Assembly (NCBI RefSeq): GCF_034702125.1
Contig: NC_085861.1
Coordinates: 50,972,795-51,036,794 of the forward strand
Length of the DNA: 64,000 nt
From: Engraulis encrasicolus
Taxonomy: Eukaryota; Chordata; Actinopteri; Clupeiformes; Engraulidae
Direction of reading: 5' to 3'
In this document: in pieces, positions 53,233 through 64,000 of the stretch
How positions within the stretch are numbered: position 1 is the stretch's first letter
Layout: every line of letters begins with the position of its first letter
Notes under the pieces: model-generated
Database searches by the model: none
What the model was told of the DNA's origin: nothing
What the model saw: the letters and a program-made list of their open reading frames with translations, nothing else
Made by a program: the position numbers and the translations under genes

Positions 53233-56200
53233 CTGGCGACAGAGTGGTGCATTTGTTTGTTTACGTGTCAGCAACATACAACATAAAATGCACTTTGACG
53301 TGCACCCGTGTAATGATTTCATGTCTACAAAATAGCAACATTTTTTTGTAACAAGCTCATCTCACTGCCCACTAAGACTGCGCTTCTGAGGTGTACATTG
53401 TACAAAATGTCAGATATTTTTTTTATTTACACAGCGTTCAAAATTAAAAAGTTACCAGAATGGCAGTGACCAAGTCGTAGTGCATTACTAAAAGCCTTGT
53501 ATTAGCCTACATCATAGTAGCAGTGTCAACAATAATCGATTCGGCAATGCATCACGATGCGGGCATGGACAATTCAATAATCGATTCAACAAATGCCATA
53601 ATCGATGCAGCATATTTTTTTCAAGTTTCATTTACTTCTGTGGACATTTCCAGATCAAATTAACTTAAAATTTAATTAAAGCACTTGCATTGCATTGAAA
53701 ACTGCAGGACTGATACACACAACAGCCAATAAAGTGTTGTTGTATCAGACCTAGCAGTAGAAATGAAATTGCAATGCTACCTCCCAAATCGTAATCAGAT
53801 CGAATTGTAAGGGCAGTGCCAATGAACATATGTCATAGTAGTGTAGTACTATGATAGTTAACTATCCAATGACTAGGTCTATTACAGTGTTCCACTGGTG
53901 TACAATACAGCAGGCTACTCCAAGTAGGCCAATAAGGGCAATTCTAATTCTGGAGTAGCTCTAAAACAGCTAGCAAATCCCTCACTGACCTTGTATGGCC
54001 GGTCCCCAGGCGAACAGGTAGTACCAGCTGAGGTGGAGGTCCACCAGTGTTTCTTCACGGGGTACGTAGAGGGGGCGCTTGAAGCGGCACGTCACCCGTC
54101 CGTTCTCGAAGATGCCCTCCTCGTCCCGCGCCGGGTTCCGCTTGATCTCCTTGGCCCATTGGCCCACGTTGTAGAAGTGGTGGATCCGAACCCGACCGTT
54201 GTCATCGTGAACACAGCCCATCACGTCGTCACCACCCTGGTAACAGAGGAGACAGACAGGGCTGGACTGTGACCGACAAAAAAACAGCCCGAGCCTTTTT
54301 GGTATAGCCCAGCCCCTCACACAGCCCTACCTGCTTTCCTACAATATTATGACTTGCTCAGTCCACTACAGTATCTGGATTAAAGATGGACAAATGGGCT
54401 GGCCCCATCTCAACTGAATGGAAAAAAATCAATCAAACAAGGAAAGAAACAAACAAAACCCAACAGCATTGGCCCCTGTGGACTGGGAAAATGCCCTGTA
54501 TGCCAGATTACCAGTCCAGCCCTGGCAACAGGACTATGTCATAAAGATTCTCCAAAGACTGAAAGATAAAGAATTGTGTCCAAAACCGATATTGCAACTG
54601 ATATATTGTTGAGGCAAAATATTGTTGAGGCAAAACATAAAAGCAAAATCACTGTAGAATGATAACAAAATATTGTTGAGGCAAAACATAAAATCATAAT
54701 CACAGTAGAAATTTTACCACTTTACTGTACCACATATCGGTATATTGAATACTTTTGAGATGCAAGTGTGTAAAAAAGTAACATTTCCAATCACATGCAG
54801 TCAAACTTTAACCACATCCATATTACCATTTTCTTATCGGAGGAGAATCCGACTGCAACCCATCCATCTGTTTCTGCGCTCAGCTCAAACTCCACATCCG
54901 TGCCGATACGTCTGTAACTTAGGAAGTAGTCACAGGAATCTGCATCACAGCCTGGCTTCCCATATCTACAAGATTGACAAGAGATGCAACATGTTATGGG
55001 GCCACAGAAGCAGCTGTCCCCAAACTTTAGAACTTTAGGGCCTGCTTTGAAATGTGAAAAAGGTACACCAAACCAAACCTTAAATCACAACTGAATACAC
55101 AAGACTACTATGAGCACATTTTTTGCACATAACATTCCTGTTATGATAGTCAAATAATGTTTAGTTGGTTTATTTATTATTATTTATTATATTTCCTTAT
55201 CTTTTCATCCATATCATATGTATTTTACACTGTGCAGTAATTAAAATTACATCTGAAAAAAGAGGATATCAAAATAGGACATCCGGGACCCATCAGTGGG
55301 CCCAGGCCCACAGTTTGAGAATCAGTGGTCTAAAGGTTAGGTTGTTGGTCTTTGAATCTGATGGCTGCCGGTTTGAAACCCATATCATCCATGGCTGAAG
55401 TGTTGTTGAACAATAGCTACCCTCAAATTGCTCCAGAGACTGTACCTATATAACGGTTTTGGATATAAAGCCAAATGTAAACAAATTGTGAGACACATTG
55501 TACAAAAGGAGTGGTGTGCATGTCCACTCCTATCCACATTCAAAATCGCTGTACGAAGAACTCTCTATAAGCAGCAGAGCAGTATGTGTTTCTAATTTAT
55601 AACTACACAGCACAAGGGGAAATAGAGATCTGGTGTATATGCCATTGGCACTTGGCCACTTGGTTTAAACAGTTTTTATTTTCAGATCTTTGAACAGGGA
55701 CAAAGGCACTTTACCTATAAGGACAAGTTTACTGAATTCTGTAAGAACACAGAGCAAACACACATACACTCACCGGCCAATTTATAAGGCACATCTGTCC
55801 AACTGCTCAATGACACACATTTCTAATCAGCAAATTACATGGCGGCAACTCACAACATTTGGGCACGTAGTTGACACAATCTACTGCAATTCAAACTGAG
55901 TATAAGAATGGGGGAGAAAGGTGATTGAAGTGTTCCAGTCTATGTAGAAGTACTAGTACTAGTTACTAGGTGATTTTTATAATCTAAGTAGATCAACAGT
56001 ATGTAGCCCAAATTTCCCTTTTATGCCCTTTACTGTCCTGCATTGGTACGCTCTCAGCCTAAGAGAGCATAGAAGCACACTGCACTATGTCACTCACTAC
56101 TCTAAGTTGTGTTGTGGCACACCTTTCTTTTTGTGTATGCGTGGATATGGATGCTTGTGTATATCAGATTAATCACATGTATGTATGGATGTTTAACGTT

Positions 56201-59200
56201 AATTTGTGTAGGGATAAATAAACAGTCTGTATCACTTCCACTTTGTTATTTGGTTTTACTCAAACACTGATAGGCTCATTTTCCATTTCCAAGTTGCAAT
56301 GGAGGTTTGAGGAGGCTCCCTGTATGCAGGCCCTGATGTGTAACGACATGATGATAAACTTAGAGATCACCATGTCTTTATCAGCAGTAGTTATGAACCA
56401 AAAGGCCAACAGAGACTCTACTTCCACTGCAAACTGAGAAAACCATCAGGCCAGTGCTCATATAAATAAAACATTGAACATGCTCTAAAGTTTTCTGCCT
56501 GATCTGCCCAGTTAGTGACAAATGAGCAGACAGACAGACACAGCTGCCTGAAACACACAGCCTTATTAAAGTCTACAGTATATCACGTAAGTGAGTAAAG
56601 CCCTCACAGTTTTTGCAGATTTGTGAGTATATCTTTTCATAGGAAAGCAGTAAAGAAATCTCACTTTGACACAATGATTAGTGACCTTTTAACAACATAT
56701 TTAACCACTTAAATGTCTTGTTCACTCAGAAAAAAACAAAATACAGCCATTAAAGGGACAGTTTGGTCAATTTCAACATGCAGCTGTAATGCTCACACTA
56801 CCCTGGACTTGTCAGTGCCTGAGATTTTTTTTTCTTCTTCTTCAGCCGTTTCCGAGATCTTGGTCATTGTAATGGGGGCAGCTCTTTGTTTACATTTCAA
56901 AAAAACATTTTTATTTATTCCCAAAAACATCCAAAAGGTTATAAAACATCAGCAGACAACTAGCAAACAGCAGTACCTTTTGGGAAAACATTTGGAGTTG
57001 GCCTATGTTTCATTTTTTAAAAATGTAAACAAACGCTGCCCCCATTAGAATTGCTCATATCTCCGAAAGGGCGGAGCCGAAAAATGTGGCATCACCAGGT
57101 ACTGACAAGTCAAGGGTAGTGTGAGCAATACAACTGCATGTTGAAATTGACCAAACTGTCCCTTTAATATTTGAACATGTACCCACAAAAGTGAGTACAC
57201 CCCACATTGAAATCCGGTAGAGAAGGGGCCGCGTTGGCTCGAATCGTCTCGAAATGAAAAGGGATTAAAGGGGAGGTCATCGGTGTGCGTTTCAACCTTT
57301 CTTTGCATTGAACTTTTATATTTTGAGTGTGCATCTGGCTTAAATAGATTGGTATGAGATTTGAATGCAATCCTATGGAGAATATCATGATCTGCTTCAG
57401 TAGTCACAGTGCATGTTGACATGCATGTTTCTTTTAGATGTATTTCAGGTTGGCAATGTTGACAGCATTCATGCATCCCCAAACCATGTCAGTCCCACTA
57501 CCATGCTTGGCTATTGAGAGGATAAACTTTTTTTTTAAAACTCACTTGTTTACCACCGTACATGCTTGACAGTATCTAAAGTACATTTATTTATCTTGGT
57601 CTCTTCAGATCACACAACATGGTTCCAGTGATCTATATCCTTGGTCTGTTCATCTCTCTTGAGACCAAGATAAACAAATTTGCTTTAGATGGTGTCAAGC
57701 ATGTGTGGTGGTAAACAAGTGAATTTTACAAAAAAGTGTATCCTCTGAATGGCCAAGCATGGTAGTGGGACTGCCATGGTTTGGGGATGCATGAATGCTG
57801 TCAACATTGCCAACCTGAAATACACCTAAAAGAAACCATGTCACCATGCACTGTGATTACTGAAGCAGATCATGACATTCTCCATAGGATTGCATTGAAA
57901 TCTCACACCAATCTATATAAGCCAGGTGCACACTCAAAATGTAAAAGTTAAATGCAAAGAAAGGTTGAAACGCACCCCGATGACCTCCCTTTTAATCCTT
58001 TTTCATTTCGCAACGATTCGATCCAACACGGCCCCTTCTCTACCGGATTTTAATCTGGGGTATACTCACTTTTGTGGGTACATGTTCAAACTTTAATAGC
58101 TGTATTTTGTTTTTTTCTGAGTGAACAAGAAATTTAAGTAGTTAAATATGTTGTTAAAAGGTCACTAATTATTGTGTCAAAGAGAAATTTCTGCTTTCCT
58201 ATGATAAAATATACTCACAAATCTGCAAAAACTGTGAGGGGTGTACTCACTTTCGTGATATACTGTACATTGAAAAGGATAATTCCACATACAGTAACAA
58301 AAATGTTTGTTTGTTTTTTTTCTCACCGCACACAACCCTTAGTTACTCCACAGTCGGTAACTTTGATCCGGGCGAAAGGGTCGACAGGGGGAGCCGTGGG
58401 GAAAGGATAACCTGATTTGAAAAACACAAACACAAACAGGAAATCACCACAACAGAATACTTTAGTGCCTTAATAATTTGGCACCAAGCGTATGCCACTT
58501 ATATAAATATGCTAAACAAGGAGCAACTCTAAAAAAAATAACACGGTCATAGTTATTCCTTTATCTATCAGTGAGTGGAAAATTCAATCATGAAGATGGT
58601 TTAGTGATAGTCTATCTATCAGTGAGTGGAAAATTAAATCATGAAGATGGTTTAGTGATAGTCTAAGTTAACCTACAGAAAGTGGTACATTTGCTAATAA
58701 ATAAGAGACAAAAGCAGGACTTTTCTAAAGTCTAAATAGCCGACAAACCCTTAGGCCCTACAGGTTAACTGAGCCTGGTTAGCTACTGAATCACCTTTTG
58801 GAATACCCCGCTTAAATGAGTGACAAGGCATCCGAGGTGAGGAAAGCAAAATATGGACAGCGGGTGCTGACCATGGTGCTGACGGGAATCGCAGCAGTGG
58901 ACGCGGCGCACAACCACACCGAACACCACTATTCCCTTGCTATGACAAGTCGACAGTTGCAATTATGTACGCCACTGATTTTAGGGTGGACCTAATGGCT
59001 GCTTAAATTATATCACCATTTTTTATTCTGCTTGAAATTCCTTGTCTTAGCCGTTTGACTAACTGTCCCCATCTCATGCGCCCTAGCCTACGCAAAAAGT
59101 TCCCTCCTACCGTCGTCGGACAGGTATCTGGACTCAAGAAATTCGGAGGCAAACGTGCTATATGAGTCCTTGTGATGCTCTTGGTGACCGGGCTCTCCGT

Positions 59201-59324
59201 GTTCTCCATGGCCGCCTCGCAGCGCGCTGTCATCGGTTGGGCTGGCGACGACTCCAACCCAGAACTCAGGGCCCAGTAGCAGCAGCAGCGGTATACGAAA
59301 TATAGACATAGCTGTGTTCGTCAT
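53060..59324 (-). CDS. frrs1l: FRRS1L, ferric-chelate reductase 1-like (DOMON) protein, complete 5-exon gene
   Basis: Exons 59324-59111, 58411-58327, 54965-54827, 54236-53990 and 53232-53060 give 285 codons with GT-AG junctions and consistent phases. The product has an N-terminal hydrophobic signal-like segment ([20 protein letters not shown]). A His/Gly/Glu-rich linker and the conserved SYSTFASEF motif follow. The DOMON domain spans about residues 100-230 ([51 protein letters not shown]). A C-terminal membrane helix ([15 protein letters not shown]) ends GTP-stop. In mammals FRRS1L acts in the endoplasmic reticulum of neurons in early assembly of AMPA receptors. The start at 59324 is chosen as first in-frame ATG; a second Met at 59309 would keep the signal segment. 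Mammalian N-termini are longer. Position beside TMEM245 matches human 9q31. Confidence 0.95.
53531..53812. repeat. Dispersed repeat, copy 2 (related to 1-300)
   Basis: In FRRS1L intron 4. It carries CAATAATCGATTC motifs at the left and the blocks CAGGACTGATACACA and CAACAGCCAATAAAGTGTTG in the order seen at the window start. Non-coding. Confidence 0.55.
53990..54236 (-). CDS. frrs1l: FRRS1L exon 4 (residues 147-229)
   Basis: 247 nt reading [20 protein letters not shown] ... [33 protein letters not shown]; end of the DOMON domain; donor GTCAGT. Confidence 0.95.
54827..54965 (-). CDS. frrs1l: FRRS1L exon 3 (residues 100-146)
   Basis: 139 nt reading [20 protein letters not shown] ... [14 protein letters not shown], the first half of the DOMON domain with its conserved cysteines; donor GTAATA, phase 0. 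Confidence 0.94.
55325..55482 (+). mobile_element. tRNA-derived SINE in FRRS1L intron 2
   Basis: Head GTGGTCTAAAGGTTAGG, B-box-like GCCGGTTTGAAACCC, body CCATGGCTGAAG and AGACTGTACC, tail GGATATAAAGCCAAATGTAA. Confidence 0.65.
55770..55940 (+). mobile_element. Tc1-like element fragment (left end only)
   Basis: CACTCACCGGCCAATTTATA and the following 150 bp parallel the start of the copy at 61903-62768 (TGGCGGCAACTCA, CAATTCAAAC(T)GAG, GGGGGAGAAAGGTGATT). The rest of the element is absent. Confidence 0.7.
56574..58267. mobile_element. Palindromic Tc1/mariner-type element, nearly 0.6-kb arms, in FRRS1L intron 2
   Basis: The ends TACAGTATATCACG(T)AAGTG and the inverse of TACAGTATATCACGAAAGTG include TA target dinucleotides. 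Inversion persists almost to the centre at about 57633: blocks such as GGTTTGGGGATGCATGAATG, CTCCATAGGATTGCATT and GGCCCCTTCTCTACCGGATTT occur once on each strand. The left arm is additionally split by the element at 56750-57167. The fragment [14 protein letters not shown] suggests a decayed Tc1 transposase in each arm. Confidence 0.85.
56750..57167. mobile_element. piggyBac-like palindromic MITE nested in the Tc1-type element
   Basis: It begins TTAAAGGGACAGTTTGGTCA and ends in the exact inverse, so TTAA sits at both edges as in piggyBac insertion. Inverted arms extend about 80 bp almost perfectly (TTCAACATGCAG, GCTCACACTACCCT, ACTTGTCAGT) and beyond that more weakly to about 150 bp. Confidence 0.8.
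58327..58411 (-). CDS. frrs1l: FRRS1L exon 2 (residues 72-100)
   Basis: 85 nt reading [20 protein letters not shown] then GVTKGCV; acceptor CAG, donor GTGAGA, phase 1 to 2. Confidence 0.93.
58561..58668. repeat. 54-bp tandem duplication
   Basis: CTATCAGTGAGTGGAAAATT(C/A)AATCATGAAGATGGTTTAGTG occurs twice head to tail with one difference, in FRRS1L intron 1. Confidence 0.85.
59111..59324 (-). CDS. frrs1l: FRRS1L exon 1 (start, residues 1-71)
   Basis: Signal-like hydrophobic segment, then [20 protein letters not shown] and [14 protein letters not shown]; donor GTAGGAG, phase 1. Confidence 0.9.
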
Positions 59325-59394
59325 AGACCGTGAGCTAAAAGAGCAATTATTCGCATTAATGTCCTCATTCCTAAGACCAACCCGTCATTTTCTT

Positions 59395-59399
59395 ATTGG
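59395..59399 (-). promoter_or_regulatory. CCAAT box upstream of FRRS1L
   Basis: CCAAT on the minus strand about 70 nt upstream of the first ATG. No TATA box is evident. Short motif, so weak evidence. Confidence 0.25.
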
Positions 59400-60317
59400 C
59401 TCTACTTAAGGGCTATTTACGCTCTGGCATTACGCCCGTTCTCATTTTTCATCGCATCATAAGCTCTACAAAGCTGTCATCAGAGATGGCTAATATCGCT
59501 GGTACTCGCACAGAATCTTAGGCTGGGGGTCCCTATCAGAGGATGAACCAAGTGGTCTTCGCAGGGATTAACCGACGGGTCCGCTAGAACAGCTGGCCGT
59601 GAACATGGGTCAAAATCCACGGGATATGTTACATTAGGCGTCATTACAAATATCACTAGCTAGTTTGGGCATTAACTGATGCTAATCAGTTTATTATTGT
59701 GGTCTATTTTTTTCTTGCATGGTTTCGCCCGCCCCTCTTCGCTCAATAGCCATCTATCGAATTTTTACCGTGGTCCAATGGGGACGCGCGACGTGCTTGC
59801 TTTGGCGAATGTGCTTTCATTCATGGTTGGCTTGTTAATAGGCTGTGATTTGATAGACCTACATTTCTATGCTATTCCATGTTGTGAAATGTTTACTATA
59901 ATGTGTGTAGGCGAGACATGAGGATATGCTATTTATTTTGGCCTTAAATTCTCACCTCATTTTTAATTGGAGGAGACTGAGTACGTTTTCCATGTGTGTA
60001 GTCTATTTGTGCTCACTTGTGAAATATGGTGACTCCCCTGACTAGTAAAAAGTAAACTGTTAAATTTTTATCTTTAAATATATTTCCCAACTGATTTCTT
60101 AACATTATTCCTTGATAATGTGACTCATGTCAGACAGGAAATGTTAAAAGGAAGGGGCCCCACAAAACTATTTGTGCATATAGGGCTCCGAGTCCCATGT
60201 CCATGGAATTCTTAATGAAGAATTCTTAATGAAGAATGTTGTCCCTCACGGTCCAGGCACACATCTCTGGTTCCAACATACAACACACAGTTTGGGGGCC
60301 CCTGAGCACATGTGCAG
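59400..60317. other. Upstream of FRRS1L; no gene seen
   Basis: Presumed FRRS1L 5' flank and intergenic sequence. Patches such as GGGGACGCGCGACG near 59780 are locally GC-rich, but no exon was recognised. Confidence 0.4.
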
Positions 60318-60714
60318 CAGGGCTGTAGTAAGTCTTTTTTTGGACTTGGACTTGTCTTGGACTCGCTAGAAGTTGGACTCGGGCTTGTCTTGGACACGGA
60401 CTCTGTTCTTGCCAATTATGGGTTTTGGACTCACCCAAATCTATCTATTTTGTTTAAAACTCTGGTCATCATAGATTCTAAAGTGGAGCTTGAAATACAA
60501 TAACAGTTTTCTTCACATAATATAGGTCACATTCAAACATTTACCTTATTGTCTTTCATCCTTTTCATTCATTGATTCATTGTGACTCGAATTTGGTATG
60601 GATTTTAATCTTTTTGGACTCAGATTTGTCTCGGACTCAAAACTCTTTGGAGTCGGACTTGTCTCTGACTTGACTACTTCTGGTCTTGGACTCGTGGACT
60701 TGACTGCAGCCCTG
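60318..60714. mobile_element. hAT-like element filled with GGACT(T/C)G repeats
   Basis: Ends CAGGGCTGTAGTAAGTC and the inverse of CAGGGCTGCAGTCAAGTC; flanks ATGTGCAG and ATATCCAG agree in 6 of 8. The interior is an irregular array of GGACTTGGACTCG-like words. Confidence 0.65.
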
Positions 60715-61170
60715 ATATCCAGTGTTGTTATTGCATCAGTAGGTAGACCAGACAGGCGACATTAGCAATAGTCAAGGCAAGAGATGGCAGTGTTCTGCCA
60801 CACCTTTATTGACGTGGTCTACGGTTCGCTTATGAGTTCTGACAAGGTACACTTGTGACTAGGTGTAATCATTGAAGGAGGGCTCTAGAGGAACAGGTGT
60901 GATCAAAAAGAGGACTGACAAACCATAAAGGCCTAGCAGGACCAGAAAGATCAGCCGATTCTTTTTCTAATATGAAAAAAAACGTAACTGAGTCCTTTTG
61001 CTGTTGGTTCACTTTCACTTTGCAGTTCAGTTCACTTAAAGAGGACTAGGTGTGAAAATGCCCTTATTGACGTGGTCTCAGCACGGTTCGCTTATGAGTT
61101 CTCAGTCTTGAGGGCCTATGTCCTGTTTAAATGCACATAAATTGGTCTCAAATACACCCATTGTGCTTTT

Positions 61171-61356
61171 TAAAAAATGTTTAGGGGCGCTCATGCCTTT
61201 ATTTGATAGAACAGTCTGAGATGGTGACACAAAGCGAGTGGGACAGAGAGACGGGGTGGGATCGGGAAATGACCCCGGCCGGACTCGAATCGGGGTCCAT
61301 GTGAGCATGTAAGCCCAAATGTGGGGGGCTTAGCACGCTGCGCCACAGCGCCCCCT
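61171..61356 (-). mobile_element. tRNA-derived SINE with 13-bp target duplication
   Basis: On the minus strand GGGGCGCTGTGGCGCAGCGTG (A box) and CCCCGATTCGAGTCCGG (B box) form a tRNA-like head, and an A-rich tail follows. CCCATTGTGCTTT is duplicated at 61157-61169 and 61357-61369, marking an intact insertion. Confidence 0.85.
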
Positions 61357-61652
61357 CCCATTGTGCTTTCACAACATGTTTCTCTTCAAATGAAGAGCTT
61401 CGCTGCAAAATGACAACAAGATTTTTGGAAATTAACATTTTTGTATTGGGTATTGCATAACTTTGCCAAATGCATTTTAGTTTTAGGAGGATGTGATTCA
61501 AATATTTGAATGGCAAGAATCCACACATAGAAGATGAAAGGACATCTGAGTAGTCATTTCCAATATTAAAATGCAAAAATCAAAAAATGGTGTTTATATA
61601 ATTTTGCAATGAAACAAATAGAACATAGCATATGTTAAAATAAAGCTTCACA

Positions 61653-61800
61653 GCCCCTGTCGTGGCCAACCGGTAGGGCACTTATCTGCCATGCAGCCGA
61701 CCCGGGTTCAATTCGCGGCCTGGGTCATTTGCTGTCCCCTCCCCTGTCTACCTCTCAAACTGTCCTGTCATAAAATACCAAAAACATCTTTAAAACAAAA
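61653..61800 (+). mobile_element. tRNA-derived SINE
   Basis: GTCGTGGCCAACCGGTAGGGC (A box) and GACCCGGGTTCAATTCGCGG (B box), then CCCCTCCCCTGTCTACCTC, ending in an A-rich tail; CTTCACA flanks both sides. Confidence 0.8.
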
Positions 61801-61902
61801 CTTCACAAACAAAAGGTAAACTGATGGGATTTTCCAAATGGTTTCCAAGATTTTTGCATATCACTGTAAACATGAGGTCTACTTGTTAGCAAATGTGCAT
61901 AC

Positions 61903-62769
61903 ACTCACCGGCTACTTTAATAGGAACACCTTTACAACTCAGGGCAAATCTCTGATCAACCAATCACATGGTGGCAACTCAATGCATTTATGCATGTAGA
62001 CATGGTCGCGATGATCTGATGCAGTTCAAACCGAGCATCATAATGGGGAAGAAAGGTTATTTAAATGACTTTCAACATGACATGGTTGTTGGTGCCAAAA
62101 GGGCTTGATTTGAGTATTTCAGAATACTGATCTACTGGGGTTTTCACACACAATCATCTCTAGGGTTTACAAAGAATGGTCCGAAAATGAAAAAATATAC
62201 AGTGAGCGGTGGTTTTGTGGGAAAAAATGCCTTATTGATGGCAGAGGTCAGAGGAGAATGGCCAGACTGGTTTAAGCTGATACAAAGGCAACATTAAGTC
62301 AATAACCACTCATTACAACCGAAGTATGCATAAGATAATCTCTGATTACACAGCACATCAAATCTTGAGGCAACTGGGCTACAGCAGCAGAAAACCACAT
62401 TGGGTGTCACTCCTGTCCAGCTAACAGGAAAATGAGGCAACAATTGGCAAAGGCTCACCATAAACGACACTAGAAGATCGGAAAAATGTTGCCTGGTCTG
62501 GTGAGTCTTGATATCTACTGCATCACTCAATGGTAAGAATTTGGCGTCAACAACATGAAAACCCTGCCTTACATCAACGTTTCAGGCTGGGGATATAATG
62601 GCATAGGGATATTTTCTTAGCCAAATTTGGGCCAATTAGAACCATCTTTGTTGGAATGCCACAGCCTACCCCAGTATTGTTGCAGGCAGTTAAGGCAGTT
62701 CTGAAGGCAAAAAGGGGGTCCAACCCAGCGCTAGAGAGGTGTTCCTAATAAAGTGGCCGGTGAGTGTAG
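61903..62769 (+). pseudogene. Tc1-like element with decayed, internally deleted transposase
   Basis: The left end ACACTCACCGGCTACTTTAA and the right end TAAAGTGGCCGGTGAGTGT are inverted repeats. Between them lies a recognisable but broken Tc1-type transposase gene region (about 62040-62720) with stops, frameshifts and a large 3' deletion: the 867-bp element is roughly half of a complete Tc1 (about 1.6 kb). No functional product. Confidence 0.85.
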
Positions 62770-64000
62770 TCTTTCTAACCAAGGAAACGAAAACAAAAAC
62801 CCACTTACAAATCATGTCACTACCTGGGATTTGTTCCTTTCATAACACCATACAAGACTTCTTTTTGTCGAGATCTCACTTTTTAAAAAAACTGAAAGTA
62901 GCCAAACTGTCCATGTCCATTTTTAGTGGGTTTTTTTAGAATGTCTGTAGGCTACTGTCACCAACTCATGTAGAACAATTTCAAAAGTAATCTTTATTAC
63001 TAATAGTCAGCTCTGATCACCAGCAATAACAGACATTTTAATAGCATCTAAATACAGCTAGCAGGCCTACTGAAATATAGACTACTCAATAAAAGGCGAT
63101 ACAGAATTTCACTACTAAATATGCCTCGGTTTGTCACTCACCCATCTTGTCAGCAGAGGGCACTGTTGTTATTTTGTTGATGTGGTAAACCACATACCTA
63201 GCCTACAGATTACTTAAAAAAATGTTTATATCCATTTCCAAAAAATATTTGTTTTAATTATTCCTCAAATTTAATTAATGATTTATGGAACAGCATTTAA
63301 ATGGCTTTTATAACATACTGGGAAAAAACCTTGAACTGTCTTGTGAATTAATGTGCTTGTATGCCTATGTGTGCTATATGCTTGATCTCTTGCATTGTGG
63401 ATATTATGTGTGTTATGTGTAGGCTGCTTGGCACCTTAATTGGAGATCAATAAAGCACCTTAATTGGAGATCAATATGTTATTGCACTCTTTCATATTGG
63501 AAATACATGTCCCTGCATGAGTCACTGCCATGTTGTCAGCAGAGGGCAGTCTTGTTATTCTGTTCCAGTCTGATGTGTTGCGCGCACATAGGATACTCTA
63601 GTGTTGGTGCACTGTCACCACATATTGTATTGAAGTGACTTCATGCAGGCACACTTTTGACCCAATCTCCAGCCAATCGATTTGTCCCACTTGGTCCCAC
63701 TCACACCCGACTCGGCCAATTAGAGGGCAGTTATCTGAGCTATTATATTCCACTCAGAACTGTCTAATAACCTTAACCAATTATCATCACAACTGCATAC
63801 ACACATGAACGTACTTACAAACACAAATGTCCATGCGCTCACAAATGTACATACACAAACACATGCACTGCCCATGCACGCACAGACATGCACTGTTACA
63901 CACACAAATACACACACACACGCTCACGTGCACTTTCACACAGACACAGAAAAGCCGAAAGGGGAGGACAAATGTGTCAGTTGTCCAAGGCCCAGGGAGG
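62770..64000. other. Right end of window; no gene seen
   Basis: AT-rich intergenic DNA. The phrase TTGTCAGCAGAGGGCA(C/G)T occurs at about 63146 and 63533 and a 24-bp unit CACCTTAATTGGAGATCAAT is tandemly repeated at 63431-63474. CA-rich imperfect repeats fill 63790-63940. Confidence 0.45.

Noticed and set aside
57045..57482. 145-codon minus-strand frame with GMHECCQHC start
   Set aside because: It lies inside the inverted arm of the Tc1-type palindrome and its mirror copy has stops; decayed transposon sequence.

Overview
The window looks like a teleost fish chromosome: two vertebrate genes split into many short exons with GT-AG introns, tRNA-derived SINEs, fish-type Tc1/hAT/piggyBac-like miniature elements, L2-type LINE ends, Ty3/Gypsy elements and very long CA/GA microsatellites. 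Species cannot be fixed from the sequence. All exon boundaries are read by eye from splice signals, reading phase and remembered vertebrate orthologues; no alignment was run.

Layout. 1-9.1 kb is retroelement-dominated: a 5'-truncated Gypsy pol on + (about 300-1898, LTR from 2186) meets a second Gypsy on - (about 2640-8730) tail to tail; the second has its gag split by a miniature element and cut off by a CAGTA-type minisatellite. 9.1-18.6 kb is intergenic with several target-site-bounded DNA elements. 19,653-47,804 (-) is a complete 17-exon TMEM245 gene, 867 codons. 53,060-59,324 (-) is a complete 5-exon FRRS1L gene, 285 codons. 59.4-64 kb is intergenic with SINEs, a hAT-like element and a Tc1 relic.

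The gene pair is the one found side by side and in the same orientation on human 9q31. FRRS1L is an ER protein with a DOMON domain that supports AMPA-receptor biogenesis; TMEM245 is a multi-pass membrane protein of the AI-2E transporter family. They are neighbours by ancient synteny and no functional link is evident from sequence.

The most interesting material is how repeats have remodelled TMEM245. A 109-bp minisatellite copies the last 43 nt of exon 16 with its 5' splice site four more times into intron 16. A 45-bp minisatellite next to exon 3 repeats a GTAAGC donor-like motif. Part of exon 11 with its 3' splice site is tandemly duplicated and could act as an in-frame alternative exon. A 1.7-kb transposon sits 45 bp upstream of the start codon. 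Many exons lie within a few tens of bases of long CA or CT tracts. No precursor resembling miR-32, which mammals carry in a TMEM245 intron, was recognised.
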